From Clostridiales bacterium UBA2432 (GTDB lineage: Bacteria; Bacillota; Clostridia; Lachnospirales; Vallitaleaceae): 60,989 nt of DNA. The position numbers were made by a program, and so were the translations under genes. Below the pieces are notes generated by a model, which had not been told where the DNA came from, did no database searches, and saw only the letters and a program-made list of their open reading frames with translations. Position 1 is the first letter of the stretch; each line of letters begins with the position of its first letter. Where the stretch lies: the NCBI GenBank assembly GCA_002342805.1, contig DDQW01000057.1, forward strand, positions 1 through 60,989. The letters run 5' to 3'. Positions 51,614-60,957 of the stretch are shown here, in pieces.

Positions 51614-53314
51614 TTAATATTTTTCAAATTCTGAATCACTTAACGATATTTTTTTTGTTTTTTTCTTTTTATTTATACTTTGACTTTGATTTTGATTTTG
51701 CATGCTTTCAAGCATCTTTAAAACTTCCGGATTTATTGCTTCCTGTTTCATTTTACCATTGTTTGTTCTACGTAACTTAAATGTTGAAACTTGTGATTTA
51801 AGCATATCGGCTTGGCTTGATAGTTCTTCACTTGCAGCTGCCGTCTCTTCTGCCGTTGCACTCGTTGTCTGTACAACATCAGATATTTGCATAATGCCTT
51901 GATTTATTTGTTCTACTGCTGATGATTGTTCTAGTGAAGCTGAAGCAATTTCTCCTACCAAAGATGTTGCCTGCGAAACCCCTTCAACGATTTTATTTAG
52001 CGCTCGTGCGGTTTCATTGGCAATTTTAGTTCCACCTTCAACTTTACGAATAGACCCTTCAATCATATCTGTTGTTTCTTTAGCTGCTCTTGCTGATCTT
52101 GCAGCTAGATTTCTTACTTCTTCCGCAACAACTGCAAATCCTTTACCGTGTTGGCCTGCTCTAGCCGCTTCAACTGCTGCATTTAGAGCAAGAATATTGG
52201 TTTGGAAAGCAATATCATCAATCACTTTAATAATTTTACTAATACTATTTGATGAATCATTAATTTCTGTCATTGCCTGTAACATATCAATCATTTGCAT
52301 ATTACCCTGTTCAGCATATTTTTGTGCTGAAGTTGACATTTCTTCTGCTCTTTCAGCACTAGATGCGTTTTGTCTTGTTTGAGAAGCAATCTCTTCTATC
52401 GAGGCTGTAAGTTCTTCAATTGAACTCGCCTGTTCAGTTGCTCCTTGAGACAATGATGTGCTTGAATCTGATACTTGGGTGGAGCCAACAGCAACTTGCT
52501 CTGAAGCCAAATTGATATTTGTCATCACTTCATTTATATTATCAATCATTTTTATAAATGTACTGGCCAACATTCCAACTTCATCTTTGCTATCATTTTT
52601 TATGTCAATATCTAAGTTACCATCAGCTATTTCATTGGCTGCTTTTACCATCTCATTGAGAGGTTTGCTGATAATTCGTGCAATAAGTAAACCAAGTCCA
52701 ACGGCTAATACAATAGCAAGAACAATCAAAATAGTCATGGATACAATCGAGGCTTGAGCTATACTCGTATTTTCTGTCGCCCTTTCTTCTGCATCATTAA
52801 CTTTCATACTCACCAATAAATCGATTGCATCACTTTCAGCAGTTGCAGCAATACGCATGTCACCTCTGAGTAAATCATATGCTTCCTCATCATTATTTTG
52901 AATACAAATATCGTAAAACTCCGGAATCATCCCACCAAAATTTTGTCGTGTTTCCATAAAGTTTTCAAACGCATTGTCCATTTCTTCTGATAATGATTTT
53001 TCTTCAAATGATACTGATAATTCATCTAACTGAGTAATCATTATTGTTATTTCATCATATATGGCATTTATTTCTTCAACATCATCCTCTAAAATCATAT
53101 TGCTTAGATTAACACGTATTCTTTGAAACAATTTAGCCATTTCTGCCGCTTCTGCAATCGGCACGGTCATATTCGTATAGATAACATCTCCATTATCATC
53201 TATTGTATTAATGTTATTAATACCAATGATACCTACCACTCCTGTAATTATTGCAACTATAACAAATGCCATAATTAGTTTTGCTGTGATTTTCATATTT
53301 AAGAACCATTTCAT
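51614..53314 (-). CDS. Methyl-accepting chemotaxis protein (che operon)
   Basis: 566 residues: helix 1 (about 8-30), four-helix ligand domain (35-185), helix 2 (about 190-212), HAMP from ISKPLNEMVKA, then the signalling coiled coil with tip QTNILALNAAVEAARAGQ and GKGFAVVAEEVRNLAARS. A Lys/Ser-rich tail ends the protein. The start is ATG 53314 with AGGAGG at eight bases; ATG 53320 is only two bases from it. Encoded between cheW and cheR. Confidence 0.95.
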   Translation of the reverse strand: MKWFLNMKITAKLIMAFVIVAIITGVVGIIGINNINTIDDNGDVIYTNMTVPIAEAAEMAKLFQRIRVNLSNMILEDDVEEINAIYDEITIMITQLDELSVSFEEKSLSEEMDNAFENFMETRQNFGGMIPEFYDICIQNNDEEAYDLLRGDMRIAATAESDAIDLLVSMKVNDAEERATENTSIAQASIVSMTILIVLAIVLAVGLGLLIARIISKPLNEMVKAANEIADGNLDIDIKNDSKDEVGMLASTFIKMIDNINEVMTNINLASEQVAVGSTQVSDSSTSLSQGATEQASSIEELTASIEEIASQTRQNASSAERAEEMSTSAQKYAEQGNMQMIDMLQAMTEINDSSNSISKIIKVIDDIAFQTNILALNAAVEAARAGQHGKGFAVVAEEVRNLAARSARAAKETTDMIEGSIRKVEGGTKIANETARALNKIVEGVSQATSLVGEIASASLEQSSAVEQINQGIMQISDVVQTTSATAEETAAASEELSSQADMLKSQVSTFKLRRTNNGKMKQEAINPEVLKMLESMQNQNQSQSINKKKKTKKISLSDSEFEKY

Positions 53315-53326
53315 TGTCATATCCTC

Positions 53327-53821
53327 CTATTCATTACTTCCCTTAATTTCATCAATCTCATTTTCATTCAGTAGCTTTTCACAATCTAAAATAAGCGTTA
53401 CATGCTCTTCACTTTTTCCAACACTTTTAATATATTTTCTGCCCGATGTGTTTAGATTTGGTGGTGGAACAATATTTTCTTCCTTAATATTGAGAACTTC
53501 TGAAACCGCATCAACAATAACCCCTATAGATAAGTCAAGAACATCAATGACGATGATACACGTTCGATCATTATATTCTTTTGGTTCTTTGTGGAATTTA
53601 ATTCGTGCATCCATAACAGGGATAATCTTCCCACGTAAATTAATAATTCCTTTTATAAATTGAGGGAGTTCAGGAACAACAGTAATTGGCTGAATTCCAA
53701 CAATTTCAGTTACATACATAATATCAATTCCATAATGTTCTTCCCCAAGTGTAAATGTTAAAAACTTTCCTTTTTGCGTATCTTCAAATTCTTCTAATTC
53801 TGTATTTATTCCATTATTCAT
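53327..53821 (-). CDS. cheW: Chemotaxis coupling protein CheW
   Basis: 164 residues, one CheW domain: KFLTFTLGEEHYGIDIMYV, then FIKGIINLRGKIIPVMDARIKF. Links receptors to CheA. The ATG follows AGAGGTGG. It lies 24 bases after cheA. Confidence 0.96.
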   Translation of the reverse strand: MNNGINTELEEFEDTQKGKFLTFTLGEEHYGIDIMYVTEIVGIQPITVVPELPQFIKGIINLRGKIIPVMDARIKFHKEPKEYNDRTCIIVIDVLDLSIGVIVDAVSEVLNIKEENIVPPPNLNTSGRKYIKSVGKSEEHVTLILDCEKLLNENEIDEIKGSNE

Positions 53822-53845
53822 ATTTCCACCTCTTTACGCTTATAA

Positions 53846-55825
53846 TTATTTACTCACATTAGATAAATTATTGAACTCACCTACATCTAAAATTAGACTA
53901 ATACTTCCATCACCTAATAATGTACATCCTCCTAACCCTTTTATTTGTTTAGATTTTTTAATATATTCCGGCAATCCTTTAACGACGACCTGCTGCTGTC
54001 CCAATAATTCATCTGCAAAAATGCAACAACTTCTTTCACTCTCTTCAACCATGATAAGAATACCTGATTCAATTTCCTTAATTTCTGTGCAAATCGAGTA
54101 GAATTGATGAAGTCTTATAATCGGATAGCATAGTCCTCTAACCATAATCATCTCTTGGCCTTCTGTGTCTTTTATAATTTCTGTATTCTTAGGTCGAAAT
54201 GATTCTTTTATATTAACAATAGGCAAGGTGAATCTTGAATTGCCAACTTTAATATTCATACCTTCTATAATAGCTAATGTTAGAGGAATTTTTAATATTA
54301 TCGATGTTCCTTGTTCTGAAATACTATCAACGATAACTGTTCCTCCAATACTACTGATGTTTTTTGCGACTACATCCAGTCCAACGCCTCTACCCGAAAA
54401 TTCAGTTACTTCCTCTTTAGTTGAAAATCCCGGTTGCAAAATCAAATTATAAACTTCTTTATCTGACATTTCATCCAATGGGGAATTTACGAGCCCGTTT
54501 TTAATCGCTTTATCATATAATTTTTTTTTGTTAAGACCTTTCCCATCATCTTTGATAATAATCTGTACATCGCTACCTGAATTTTTTGCTTCTAATCGGA
54601 TTATGCCTTGACTATTTTTTCCACTGTTAATTCGTTCGTCTTTATCTTCAATACCGTGATCAATTGAATTTCTTATAATGTGCATCAAAGGATCTGCTAT
54701 TTTTTCAATTATATTTTTATCAACTTCTGTTTCTTCTCCTAAGACTACAAGCTCAATATCTTTACCTAATTTTCTTGTCATGTCGCGAACAATACGATGC
54801 ATTTTCATAAATGTTGTTGATAAAGGAACCATTCGAATAGCCATAACCATATCTTGTAATTCACCTGTGATTTTATGGAGTTGTCTTGAGGCTTTTTCAA
54901 AGCTTTCAATTTCTAATTGTGTCAACTCCGGATTTTGAGTTACCATAGCTTCCGAAATAACAAGTTCTCCGACCATGTCCATAAGTTTATCTAATTTATC
55001 CACCTGGACGCTTATGATACTTTGTTTAGAACTGACCGATGATTCTTGTTTTCTTGTTTCTTCAACGAGTTTTTTGGGTGTATCAACCTCGTCTGCGCTT
55101 TCAATCACTTTGGTATTTGAATCGATTAAATTAAACTCATCTAAATCAATCTTTTCAAACTCTAGTTTTTCAAGAAAAATTGTATTATCTAAATATTTTT
55201 TTATTGTTTCCTCATTTTCAATAGTTTTAACGGCCAACAGAAATCCATTCGATTGTATCAGTGACACACAATTATCGTTTTCAATAATATCTTTTGGCTC
55301 ATATACAACTTCCTCAACTAGATCTGTAATATTGTGAATGACTGTATAAGCACGGATATTTTCCATCTCCGCATCTTTTTTAAACCAAATTCTAGCTTTG
55401 AAATAATAACAGTCGCTTTCTTTTATTACCTCTAGATAATCAGTGACTTTTTGTAAGAGTATCGAATTATCTCCATCCGGCGGATCTCCTTCTTTAATTT
55501 TCATCAACTCAATTTTAAAGTAATCCATACTTTCTAAAATAATATCAATCAATATGGTAAAATCATATTGAACTGTTTTATCTTCTCGAATGATATAGAA
55601 TATATCCTCTAATCGATGGGCAAGAGTGCTCATCTCATTAAACATCATCATGGCAGAAGACCCTTTAATTGTATGCATAAATCTAAATATTTCATTAATT
55701 GCTTCTTCATTAAATGTGCCTGATTTTTCATTGGCTATCACAAGTTGTTCTAAATTTTCTGTGATTTGGGATGTTTCGTAAACAAAAGCCTCTATCATTG
55801 TTTCATCAATAAATGAGCTGGACAT
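53846..55825 (-). CDS. cheA: Chemotaxis histidine kinase CheA
   Basis: 659 residues in standard order. The Hpt domain has phospho-His51 in FRFMHTIKGSSAMM. A P2-like region (about 140-225) and linker follow, then dimerisation (VQVDKLDKLMDMVGELVI), ATPase (MHIIRNSIDHGIE, DDGKGL, FSGRGVGLDVV) and the CheW-like P5 domain (NSRFTLPIVNIKESFR). Phosphorylates CheY and CheB. The ATG follows GAGGAGGGG. Confidence 0.97.
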   Translation of the reverse strand: MSSSFIDETMIEAFVYETSQITENLEQLVIANEKSGTFNEEAINEIFRFMHTIKGSSAMMMFNEMSTLAHRLEDIFYIIREDKTVQYDFTILIDIILESMDYFKIELMKIKEGDPPDGDNSILLQKVTDYLEVIKESDCYYFKARIWFKKDAEMENIRAYTVIHNITDLVEEVVYEPKDIIENDNCVSLIQSNGFLLAVKTIENEETIKKYLDNTIFLEKLEFEKIDLDEFNLIDSNTKVIESADEVDTPKKLVEETRKQESSVSSKQSIISVQVDKLDKLMDMVGELVISEAMVTQNPELTQLEIESFEKASRQLHKITGELQDMVMAIRMVPLSTTFMKMHRIVRDMTRKLGKDIELVVLGEETEVDKNIIEKIADPLMHIIRNSIDHGIEDKDERINSGKNSQGIIRLEAKNSGSDVQIIIKDDGKGLNKKKLYDKAIKNGLVNSPLDEMSDKEVYNLILQPGFSTKEEVTEFSGRGVGLDVVAKNISSIGGTVIVDSISEQGTSIILKIPLTLAIIEGMNIKVGNSRFTLPIVNIKESFRPKNTEIIKDTEGQEMIMVRGLCYPIIRLHQFYSICTEIKEIESGILIMVEESERSCCIFADELLGQQQVVVKGLPEYIKKSKQIKGLGGCTLLGDGSISLILDVGEFNNLSNVSK

Positions 55826-55841
55826 ATTCCCCTCCTCTTGA

Positions 55842-56201
55842 CTATTGCGTCAATTTATTCAATACGTCAACTAGTTTTTCTTTGCTAAATGGTTTTACAA
55901 CAAATGACTCTGCGCCATTCATGACAGCTTCTCGAATTAAAAACTCTTGTCCCATTGCCGATAGCATAACAATTTTCACATTTTTATCAATTGCTTTTAT
56001 TGCTTTTAACGCCTCAATTCCTGTCATTTTTGGCATCGTGATATCCATAGTAATCACGTCCGGTTTATACTTTTTATATAGTTCCACCGCTTGTTCTCCA
56101 TCTTCTGCTTCTGCAACAACTTCATAGTTATAGCCTGTCAACATTCTCTTAATTGAAACTCGCATAAACGACGCATCATCAACAATCATTAATTTTTTCA
56201 T
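55842..56201 (-). CDS. cheY: Chemotaxis response regulator CheY
   Basis: 119 residues, a stand-alone receiver: MIVDDASFMR, phospho-acceptor Asp53 in ITMDITMPKMTG, MLSAMG, and VVKPFSKEKL. Binds the flagellar switch when phosphorylated. No flagellar genes are in the window. It lies 16 bases before cheA. Confidence 0.95.
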   Translation of the reverse strand: MKKLMIVDDASFMRVSIKRMLTGYNYEVVAEAEDGEQAVELYKKYKPDVITMDITMPKMTGIEALKAIKAIDKNVKIVMLSAMGQEFLIREAVMNGAESFVVKPFSKEKLVDVLNKLTQ

Positions 56202-56239
56202 TTAACTACCTCATTTTCTTCTTTGTATTTTTATTGATT

Positions 56240-57202
56240 TTAAAAACAAAATTCGTGTATTGTGTCTTTTTCGATGCGTTCAAGCTGTGATATTGCTTTA
56301 AAATATTCTAAATATAGGTGATCCGAATCCACTAACTCTTTTACACGATCAGTATCCATCGTGAATTTTATCGTTTTGAAAAGTACATTATCTTTCATTT
56401 GAAATAACTTATACTGGTATGTAATTATTGTTTCTATAAATTCATTGTATTCCTCATCACTTTTACATGGAAAAAATACCATTATTTGATTATTGGAATA
56501 TTTGCAATACAAGTCCAAAATATCCATTTGTTCTGATATGAATTGATAAAAAGACGTTACATAATCGTTTCGCCATAACAATCCAAAACTTTCTTGTATC
56601 ATTTGGATATATGGTAATTCCAAAAGTGTTAAATACGAAATACCCCTATTATGATATTGGGTTTTCATACAGTTCATTACAGCTTCATGAAATTCATCTT
56701 TTTTTATCATGCTTTCTTCACCGTCAAAAAGTCGATTCATTTCATATTCCACTTTAAAATGCATATATTGTGTTAAATCTTTGAGTAATAAAAACAGGTA
56801 GGTCTCATCATGAATATAAATAGGTGCTATTGATAAATCAAGCCACTTTATCTGTTTTTTTTGGTGTATGACATATTTGTTGTTCACATGGCTATTTTCA
56901 ACAACACATTTGTATCTTTGTGTATTAATCGTACTGTTTCTAGTAATGCAATTTTCACATTGACTTTTCCTTTCATCTTTTATAGAGTTATGTTCAATAT
57001 ACTCACATCCAAATATATGCCCTAAATATTTATCAACTTCAACCTCGTCATCCTCAAAGATATCTCTAACATACTTATTCATACTTAATATTTCCAATTC
57101 ACTATTGAGAATTAAGACTCCTATGGAATCCACATCAAGAAATTGTTTTAAAATCATAGACGTCTCATTGCTTAAATTTGAAAATAATGTCTCTACATTC
57201 AT
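56240..57202 (-). CDS. PAS protein with degenerate GGDEF-like domain
   Basis: 320 residues. An N-terminal PAS domain (about 15-150) carries LGHIFGCEYIEH and a later QCENC, a Cys pattern seen in PAS sensors that may bind heme, metal or act in redox. The C-terminal half (about 165-315) follows the outline of a GGDEF domain. The segment LLWRNDYVTSFYQFI stands where the first half lies, and YSNNQIMVFFP stands where RxGGDEFxxxxP is expected, so diguanylate cyclase residues are lost. It leads the che operon, 38 bases before cheY. A regulatory role in chemotaxis is inferred. Confidence 0.7.
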   Translation of the reverse strand: MNVETLFSNLSNETSMILKQFLDVDSIGVLILNSELEILSMNKYVRDIFEDDEVEVDKYLGHIFGCEYIEHNSIKDERKSQCENCITRNSTINTQRYKCVVENSHVNNKYVIHQKKQIKWLDLSIAPIYIHDETYLFLLLKDLTQYMHFKVEYEMNRLFDGEESMIKKDEFHEAVMNCMKTQYHNRGISYLTLLELPYIQMIQESFGLLWRNDYVTSFYQFISEQMDILDLYCKYSNNQIMVFFPCKSDEEYNEFIETIITYQYKLFQMKDNVLFKTIKFTMDTDRVKELVDSDHLYLEYFKAISQLERIEKDTIHEFCF

Positions 57203-57447
57203 TTTGACGACCTTCCTTCTATTCTACGACCAAGATATTAGAGCAAAAAAAAACCAATTTTATAAAGCTTTAAATAAAGCTTGATAAAATTGATTCTACA
57301 TTTTAGCTAAGGATTATTCCCTTTTCACTATGTCCAACCAAATTAATTATATATTTTCCCCGTAAGTCATTTTCTCTAATTGCTAATTTTTCTCAGTATA
57401 CACTTTTTCAAAAATAAATGCAATACTTTTTCAAAATATATTTTGAG
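57203..57447. other. Region between che operon and DUF2294 gene
   Basis: Holds the terminator listed at 57245-57292 and otherwise AT-rich sequence. I see no convincing sigma-A promoter for the che operon. A TAAA and a GCTCTAATAT 14 bases apart are too weak to call a sigma-D site. Confidence 0.5.
57245..57292 (-). terminator. DUF2294 gene terminator
   Basis: CAATTTTATAAAGCTTT (57255-57271) pairs with AAAGCTTGATAAAATTG (one bulge/mismatch), with a run of nine T on the minus strand (57245-57253). Confidence 0.88.
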
Positions 57448-57789
57448 TTATTCTAAGATTTTCATTTTATATGTGAAAATATCGTTGTCGAAGTCGGATT
57501 CTAGTTCATAAAAAGTCAATGGATATTTATATCCTAATGAACGTAAAAATAGTTTTTCAAAATTATAGGAATCTCTTTCATAAAAACTTCGAAAAACTTC
57601 AATGGCTTCTTTCCCAAAATTATTAATTAAATATTTTTCAAAATCAGTTATTACACCTTGAATAACAACGTGCAACTCTTTATCAAAATATTTAATATAA
57701 ATATTTCGTGGCCCTTTTCCATTAACGTTTTTCAGAAGATTTGTAAACGTCTTTAACAACTCGTTTTTTTCCTCTTGCGTAAAACGCAT
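57448..57789 (-). CDS. DUF2294-like protein
   Basis: 113 residues. MRFTQEEKNELLKTFTNLL is followed by KGPRNIYIKYFDKELHVVIQG, then VITDFEKYLINNFGKEAIEVFR. This matches the outline of DUF2294 (Na+-translocating/unknown label in some databases), with a KGP motif and a conserved Arg. Function unknown. The ATG has AAGGTGA upstream. A large inverted repeat lies between promoter area and start. Confidence 0.65.
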   Translation of the reverse strand: MRFTQEEKNELLKTFTNLLKNVNGKGPRNIYIKYFDKELHVVIQGVITDFEKYLINNFGKEAIEVFRSFYERDSYNFEKLFLRSLGYKYPLTFYELESDFDNDIFTYKMKILE

Positions 57790-57807
57790 ATTCTATCACC
57801 TTATTAA

Positions 57808-57837
57808 TTATGATTTATTTCCTCATATAAATCATAA
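57808..57837 (-). repeat. Inverted repeat upstream of the DUF2294 gene
   Basis: TTATGATTTAT (57808-57818) is complementary to ATAAATCATAA (57827-57837), eight bases apart. It lies about 20 bases before the start codon and overlaps a possible TATGAT -10 box, so it may be an operator or RNA hairpin. Confidence 0.6.
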
Positions 57838-57913
57838 CACAAATTGTTATATAATGCAGTATCCTCAGCTACAATTTTTAAATAAATAAGGCGAAGTTCC
57901 TCTATAATGTACA

Positions 57914-59020
57914 TTAATCTTTATTATATACTTTTAATACATTATCCATTTTTGTTGACATATTCAAAAGCAACATATCGACTAAGGTTAATGCAACCAT
58001 AGCCTCCACCACAATAACAGCCCTAGGTACGATAATTGGATCATGTCGACCTTCAACATTAATCATGACATTTTCTCCGTTTTTATTAACTGCACGTTGG
58101 GTCATTTCAATTGAAGGTGTCGGTTTGATATAAACTTTTAAGAATATGTCTGAGCCATCGCTAATCCCTCCAATTATACCGCCTGCGTTGTTGCTTTCTT
58201 TAATTATACGACCATCCTCTTGATATTGATAAAAATCATTATTTTCTATTCCTGTTTTTGTAGCCACCTCTATGCCTGCTCCGATTTCAATTGCCTTTAC
58301 CGCACCAACAGACATAAGGCCTTTTGCTAAATTCGCATCGAGCTTCTCAAACACCGGTTCTCCTAGGCCACTTGGCATTCCGCTAACAATACATTCAATG
58401 CTTCCTCCTGAAGAGTTGCCTTGCTCTTTGAGTTTTGTCAAGTATTCTTCTGCCAATTTTACAGCTTCTACATCCGGCATACTCAAAAAATTATTCCAAA
58501 TCTCCTCTTCCTTAAAATGATCTTTATTCACTTTTATTGGTCCAATTGAGGATGTATAGCCGGTAATCTTAATACCGATTTCCGATAATATTTTTTTTGC
58601 GACTGCACCAGCGGCAACTCTAGCTGTTGTTTCTCGGCCGGATGAACGTCCACCACCTCGATAGTCTCTGAATCCATACTTTTGATCATAGGTATAATCC
58701 GTATGTCCGGGACGATAAATTTTTGATATTTCGGTGTAGTCATAAGACCGTTGATTCGTATTGCGAACAATCATAGCAATAGGAGTCCCCGTTGTTTTTC
58801 CCTCAAATATTCCTGAAAGAATTTCTACTTCATCCTTTTCTTTTCTCGGTGTTGAAAATGGAGATTGTCCGGGTTTTCTTTTATCTAAGTCTTTTTGTAT
58901 ATCGTCTTCACATAAACTGATTCCGGATGGGCAACCGTCAATTGTTACTCCCACTCCTTTACCATGGGATTCTCCCCATGTTGAAATTCTAAATATAGTT
59001 CCATACATTGATCCTGACAT
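57914..59020 (-). CDS. aroC: Chorismate synthase
   Basis: Final common step of the shikimate pathway, using reduced FMN. The 368 residues have the signature GESHGKGVGVTIDGCPSG near the start, then RPGHTDYTYDQKYG, RDYRGGGRSSGRETTARVAAGA (a His/Arg-rich FMN site) and KPTPSI and GRHDP at the end. Start ATG 59020 after AGAGG. It follows namA by 33 bases. Confidence 0.98.
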   Translation of the reverse strand: MSGSMYGTIFRISTWGESHGKGVGVTIDGCPSGISLCEDDIQKDLDKRKPGQSPFSTPRKEKDEVEILSGIFEGKTTGTPIAMIVRNTNQRSYDYTEISKIYRPGHTDYTYDQKYGFRDYRGGGRSSGRETTARVAAGAVAKKILSEIGIKITGYTSSIGPIKVNKDHFKEEEIWNNFLSMPDVEAVKLAEEYLTKLKEQGNSSGGSIECIVSGMPSGLGEPVFEKLDANLAKGLMSVGAVKAIEIGAGIEVATKTGIENNDFYQYQEDGRIIKESNNAGGIIGGISDGSDIFLKVYIKPTPSIEMTQRAVNKNGENVMINVEGRHDPIIVPRAVIVVEAMVALTLVDMLLLNMSTKMDNVLKVYNKD

Positions 59021-59053
59021 TAATGACCTCTTTCCTATAAATTTATACTTACT

Positions 59054-60067
59054 TTAGAAACCTCTTTCATACGCCTCCGGAATTCCACCCATGACTCCTG
59101 CTTGATGATACATCTTCAATGCAAAATACGGATCGCGCAATAGTAATCTTCCCATAGCCACTAAATCACTTCGATTATTGTTCAAAATTTCCTCAATCAT
59201 CTCAACGCTAGTTATTAGGCCCACTGCCATCGTATCCACCTGACATTCATGTTTAACCTGATCAGCAAATCGTATCTGATATCCTGGATAAGCTTTCATA
59301 GCAACCGGAGCCAAACCACCGGAACTGATATGGACGATATCTAGCTTTTCTTTTACTTGATTGATAATCCGTACCATCTCGTCTCCATCAATTCCACCCT
59401 CTACATAGTCAGATACGGATACTCTTAGGCCAAGAGCTATATGCTCCGGAATAGCGGATTTTACCTGGTCAATAATCCACGTAAGAAGTCGACAACGGTT
59501 TTCTAGACTACCGCCAAATTTATCTGTACGTTGGTTTGTAATTGGCGAGAGAAACTCATGATTCAAATAGCCATGGGCTCCATGAATCTCAATATATTCA
59601 AATCCTGCTTCTACCGCCCTCTTAGCACCATCGACAAACGCCTGAACAAGGTGATCAATATCTTTTTCATCCATAGCCTGCGGCATTCGGTAATCATCAC
59701 TAAACTTAAGCGCACTCGGTGCAATCGGTTCCGTCGCTCTAGCCTGGCTTTTTCTTCCGGCATGTGCAATCTGAATTCCAGGACAAGCACCATGCTTTTT
59801 GATTCTAGAGCTAATCTCTCTAAGTCCTTCAATCTGTTCATCGGTCCAAATTCCAAGGTCTCTATCGGATATTCTTCCGTTTGGCATAACCGCTGTCGCC
59901 TCCACTATAATTAAACCAATTCCACCGATGGCTCTGGTTTCATAGTGTGTGAAATGGAATTCATTGGCTTTACCATCATCCTTTGCCGAATACATACACA
60001 TTGGGGGCATAACCAAGCGATTTTTTAATTCAACATTTCCGAGTTTATATTTTTCTAATGCTTTCAT
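59054..60067 (-). CDS. namA: NADPH dehydrogenase NamA (old yellow enzyme, YqjM class)
   Basis: Flavin ene-reductase of 337 residues. RLVMPPMCMYSA carries the Cys24 and Tyr26 that mark the YqjM class. HAGRKSQ and IEIHGAHGYLNHEFLSP follow, with the GSLENRCR phosphate site and VAMGRLLLRDP. Reduces activated alkenes; the natural substrate is unclear. The start is ATG 60067 with AGGAGGAG upstream. The open frame runs 16 codons further into the ftsX end. Confidence 0.93.
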   Translation of the reverse strand: MKALEKYKLGNVELKNRLVMPPMCMYSAKDDGKANEFHFTHYETRAIGGIGLIIVEATAVMPNGRISDRDLGIWTDEQIEGLREISSRIKKHGACPGIQIAHAGRKSQARATEPIAPSALKFSDDYRMPQAMDEKDIDHLVQAFVDGAKRAVEAGFEYIEIHGAHGYLNHEFLSPITNQRTDKFGGSLENRCRLLTWIIDQVKSAIPEHIALGLRVSVSDYVEGGIDGDEMVRIINQVKEKLDIVHISSGGLAPVAMKAYPGYQIRFADQVKHECQVDTMAVGLITSVEMIEEILNNNRSDLVAMGRLLLRDPYFALKMYHQAGVMGGIPEAYERGF

Positions 60068-60078
60068 TAGGTCTCCTC

Positions 60079-60957
60079 CTATTGTTTTTTTACAGATACC
60101 ATGCCTAACATACATCCAAGAATTCCAAAGATCACAGATAGTGAAAGGATATATATAGCCACAACTTGTATGGTCTCAGTCATTGGGGGCAAGGGAATAA
60201 AAGGAATGGGTCCCATCATAAAACCATAACTGCTTTGAATGACAAAAAAAGCTCCCATAGTGGCTATAATTCCCGAAACAAAAGACATCCATATTCCTAA
60301 TATATAAAAAGGAATAGCAATAAAACGCATGGGGGCCCCTAACAGTGTTAAGGTAGTGATTTGTTCACGGTAGTGATAAATGCTTTGTCGAATCGTATGA
60401 GATAAAACGACTAAGGTGGTCATACCTACTGCTATTAATATTAACACACTCATAAAGGTAATCCCTTTAACAATATCCCTTAACTTTCCTAACACATCCC
60501 TATTGTCCCGAATAGAACTGATTTCAGGCATAATTTCCAAGGTATCTAGTACCGTCTCCATGTTTTGCAAATCAATACTTAACTCTATAAATGCAGAAAA
60601 TGGATTCTCTTGAAAATATTGGAGTACTTGGGCTTCTTCACCGAGTATTGCTGACATGCGTTCATATGCTTCTTCTTCAGAAACAAGCCTAACGTCTCGT
60701 ACACCATTGATTTTTCTCAGATCCTCAATCCAAGTAGCCTCCTCTTGTATTTCCATTTTCGAATAAACCGATACTTCTGCTTCCCTTTCCAATATCTCAA
60801 CCATATGTTCTGTGATGATAAAACCACTAATCACAAGAGCTAACAAAAAAAAGATTAGCCCATTACTCACGATGGTTAACCCATTCGAAAACATATTATA
60901 CCGGAAAATAGCTATGGCCTCCTTCAGATAATACCTACTATTACATCTTTTTCTCAC
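60079..60957 (-). CDS. ftsX: Cell-division ABC permease-like protein FtsX
   Basis: 292 residues. Short cytoplasmic N-terminus with the amphipathic YYLKEAIAIFRYNMFSNGL, helix 1 (about 28-50), a large outside domain (EAEVSVYSKMEIQEEA, SEEEAYERM), then three helices and the HYREQITTLTLLGAP loop. This is the FtsX fold; with FtsE it activates cell-wall hydrolases. The start is GTG 60957, preceded by AAAGGCGGTGATAGC; a TTG at 60975 would place the ribosome binding site inside the gene. ftsE should lie just beyond the right edge: one frame ending at TGA about five bases before this GTG could be its last codons. Confidence 0.92.
   Translation of the reverse strand: MRKRCNSRYYLKEAIAIFRYNMFSNGLTIVSNGLIFFLLALVISGFIITEHMVEILEREAEVSVYSKMEIQEEATWIEDLRKINGVRDVRLVSEEEAYERMSAILGEEAQVLQYFQENPFSAFIELSIDLQNMETVLDTLEIMPEISSIRDNRDVLGKLRDIVKGITFMSVLILIAVGMTTLVVLSHTIRQSIYHYREQITTLTLLGAPMRFIAIPFYILGIWMSFVSGIIATMGAFFVIQSSYGFMMGPIPFIPLPPMTETIQVVAIYILSLSVIFGILGCMLGMVSVKKQ

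Noticed and set aside
57203..57300. Sigma-D type promoter for the che operon
   Set aside because: A TAAA is followed by GCTCTAATAT at 14 bases, which differs from GCCGATAT too much and overlaps the DUF2294 terminator.
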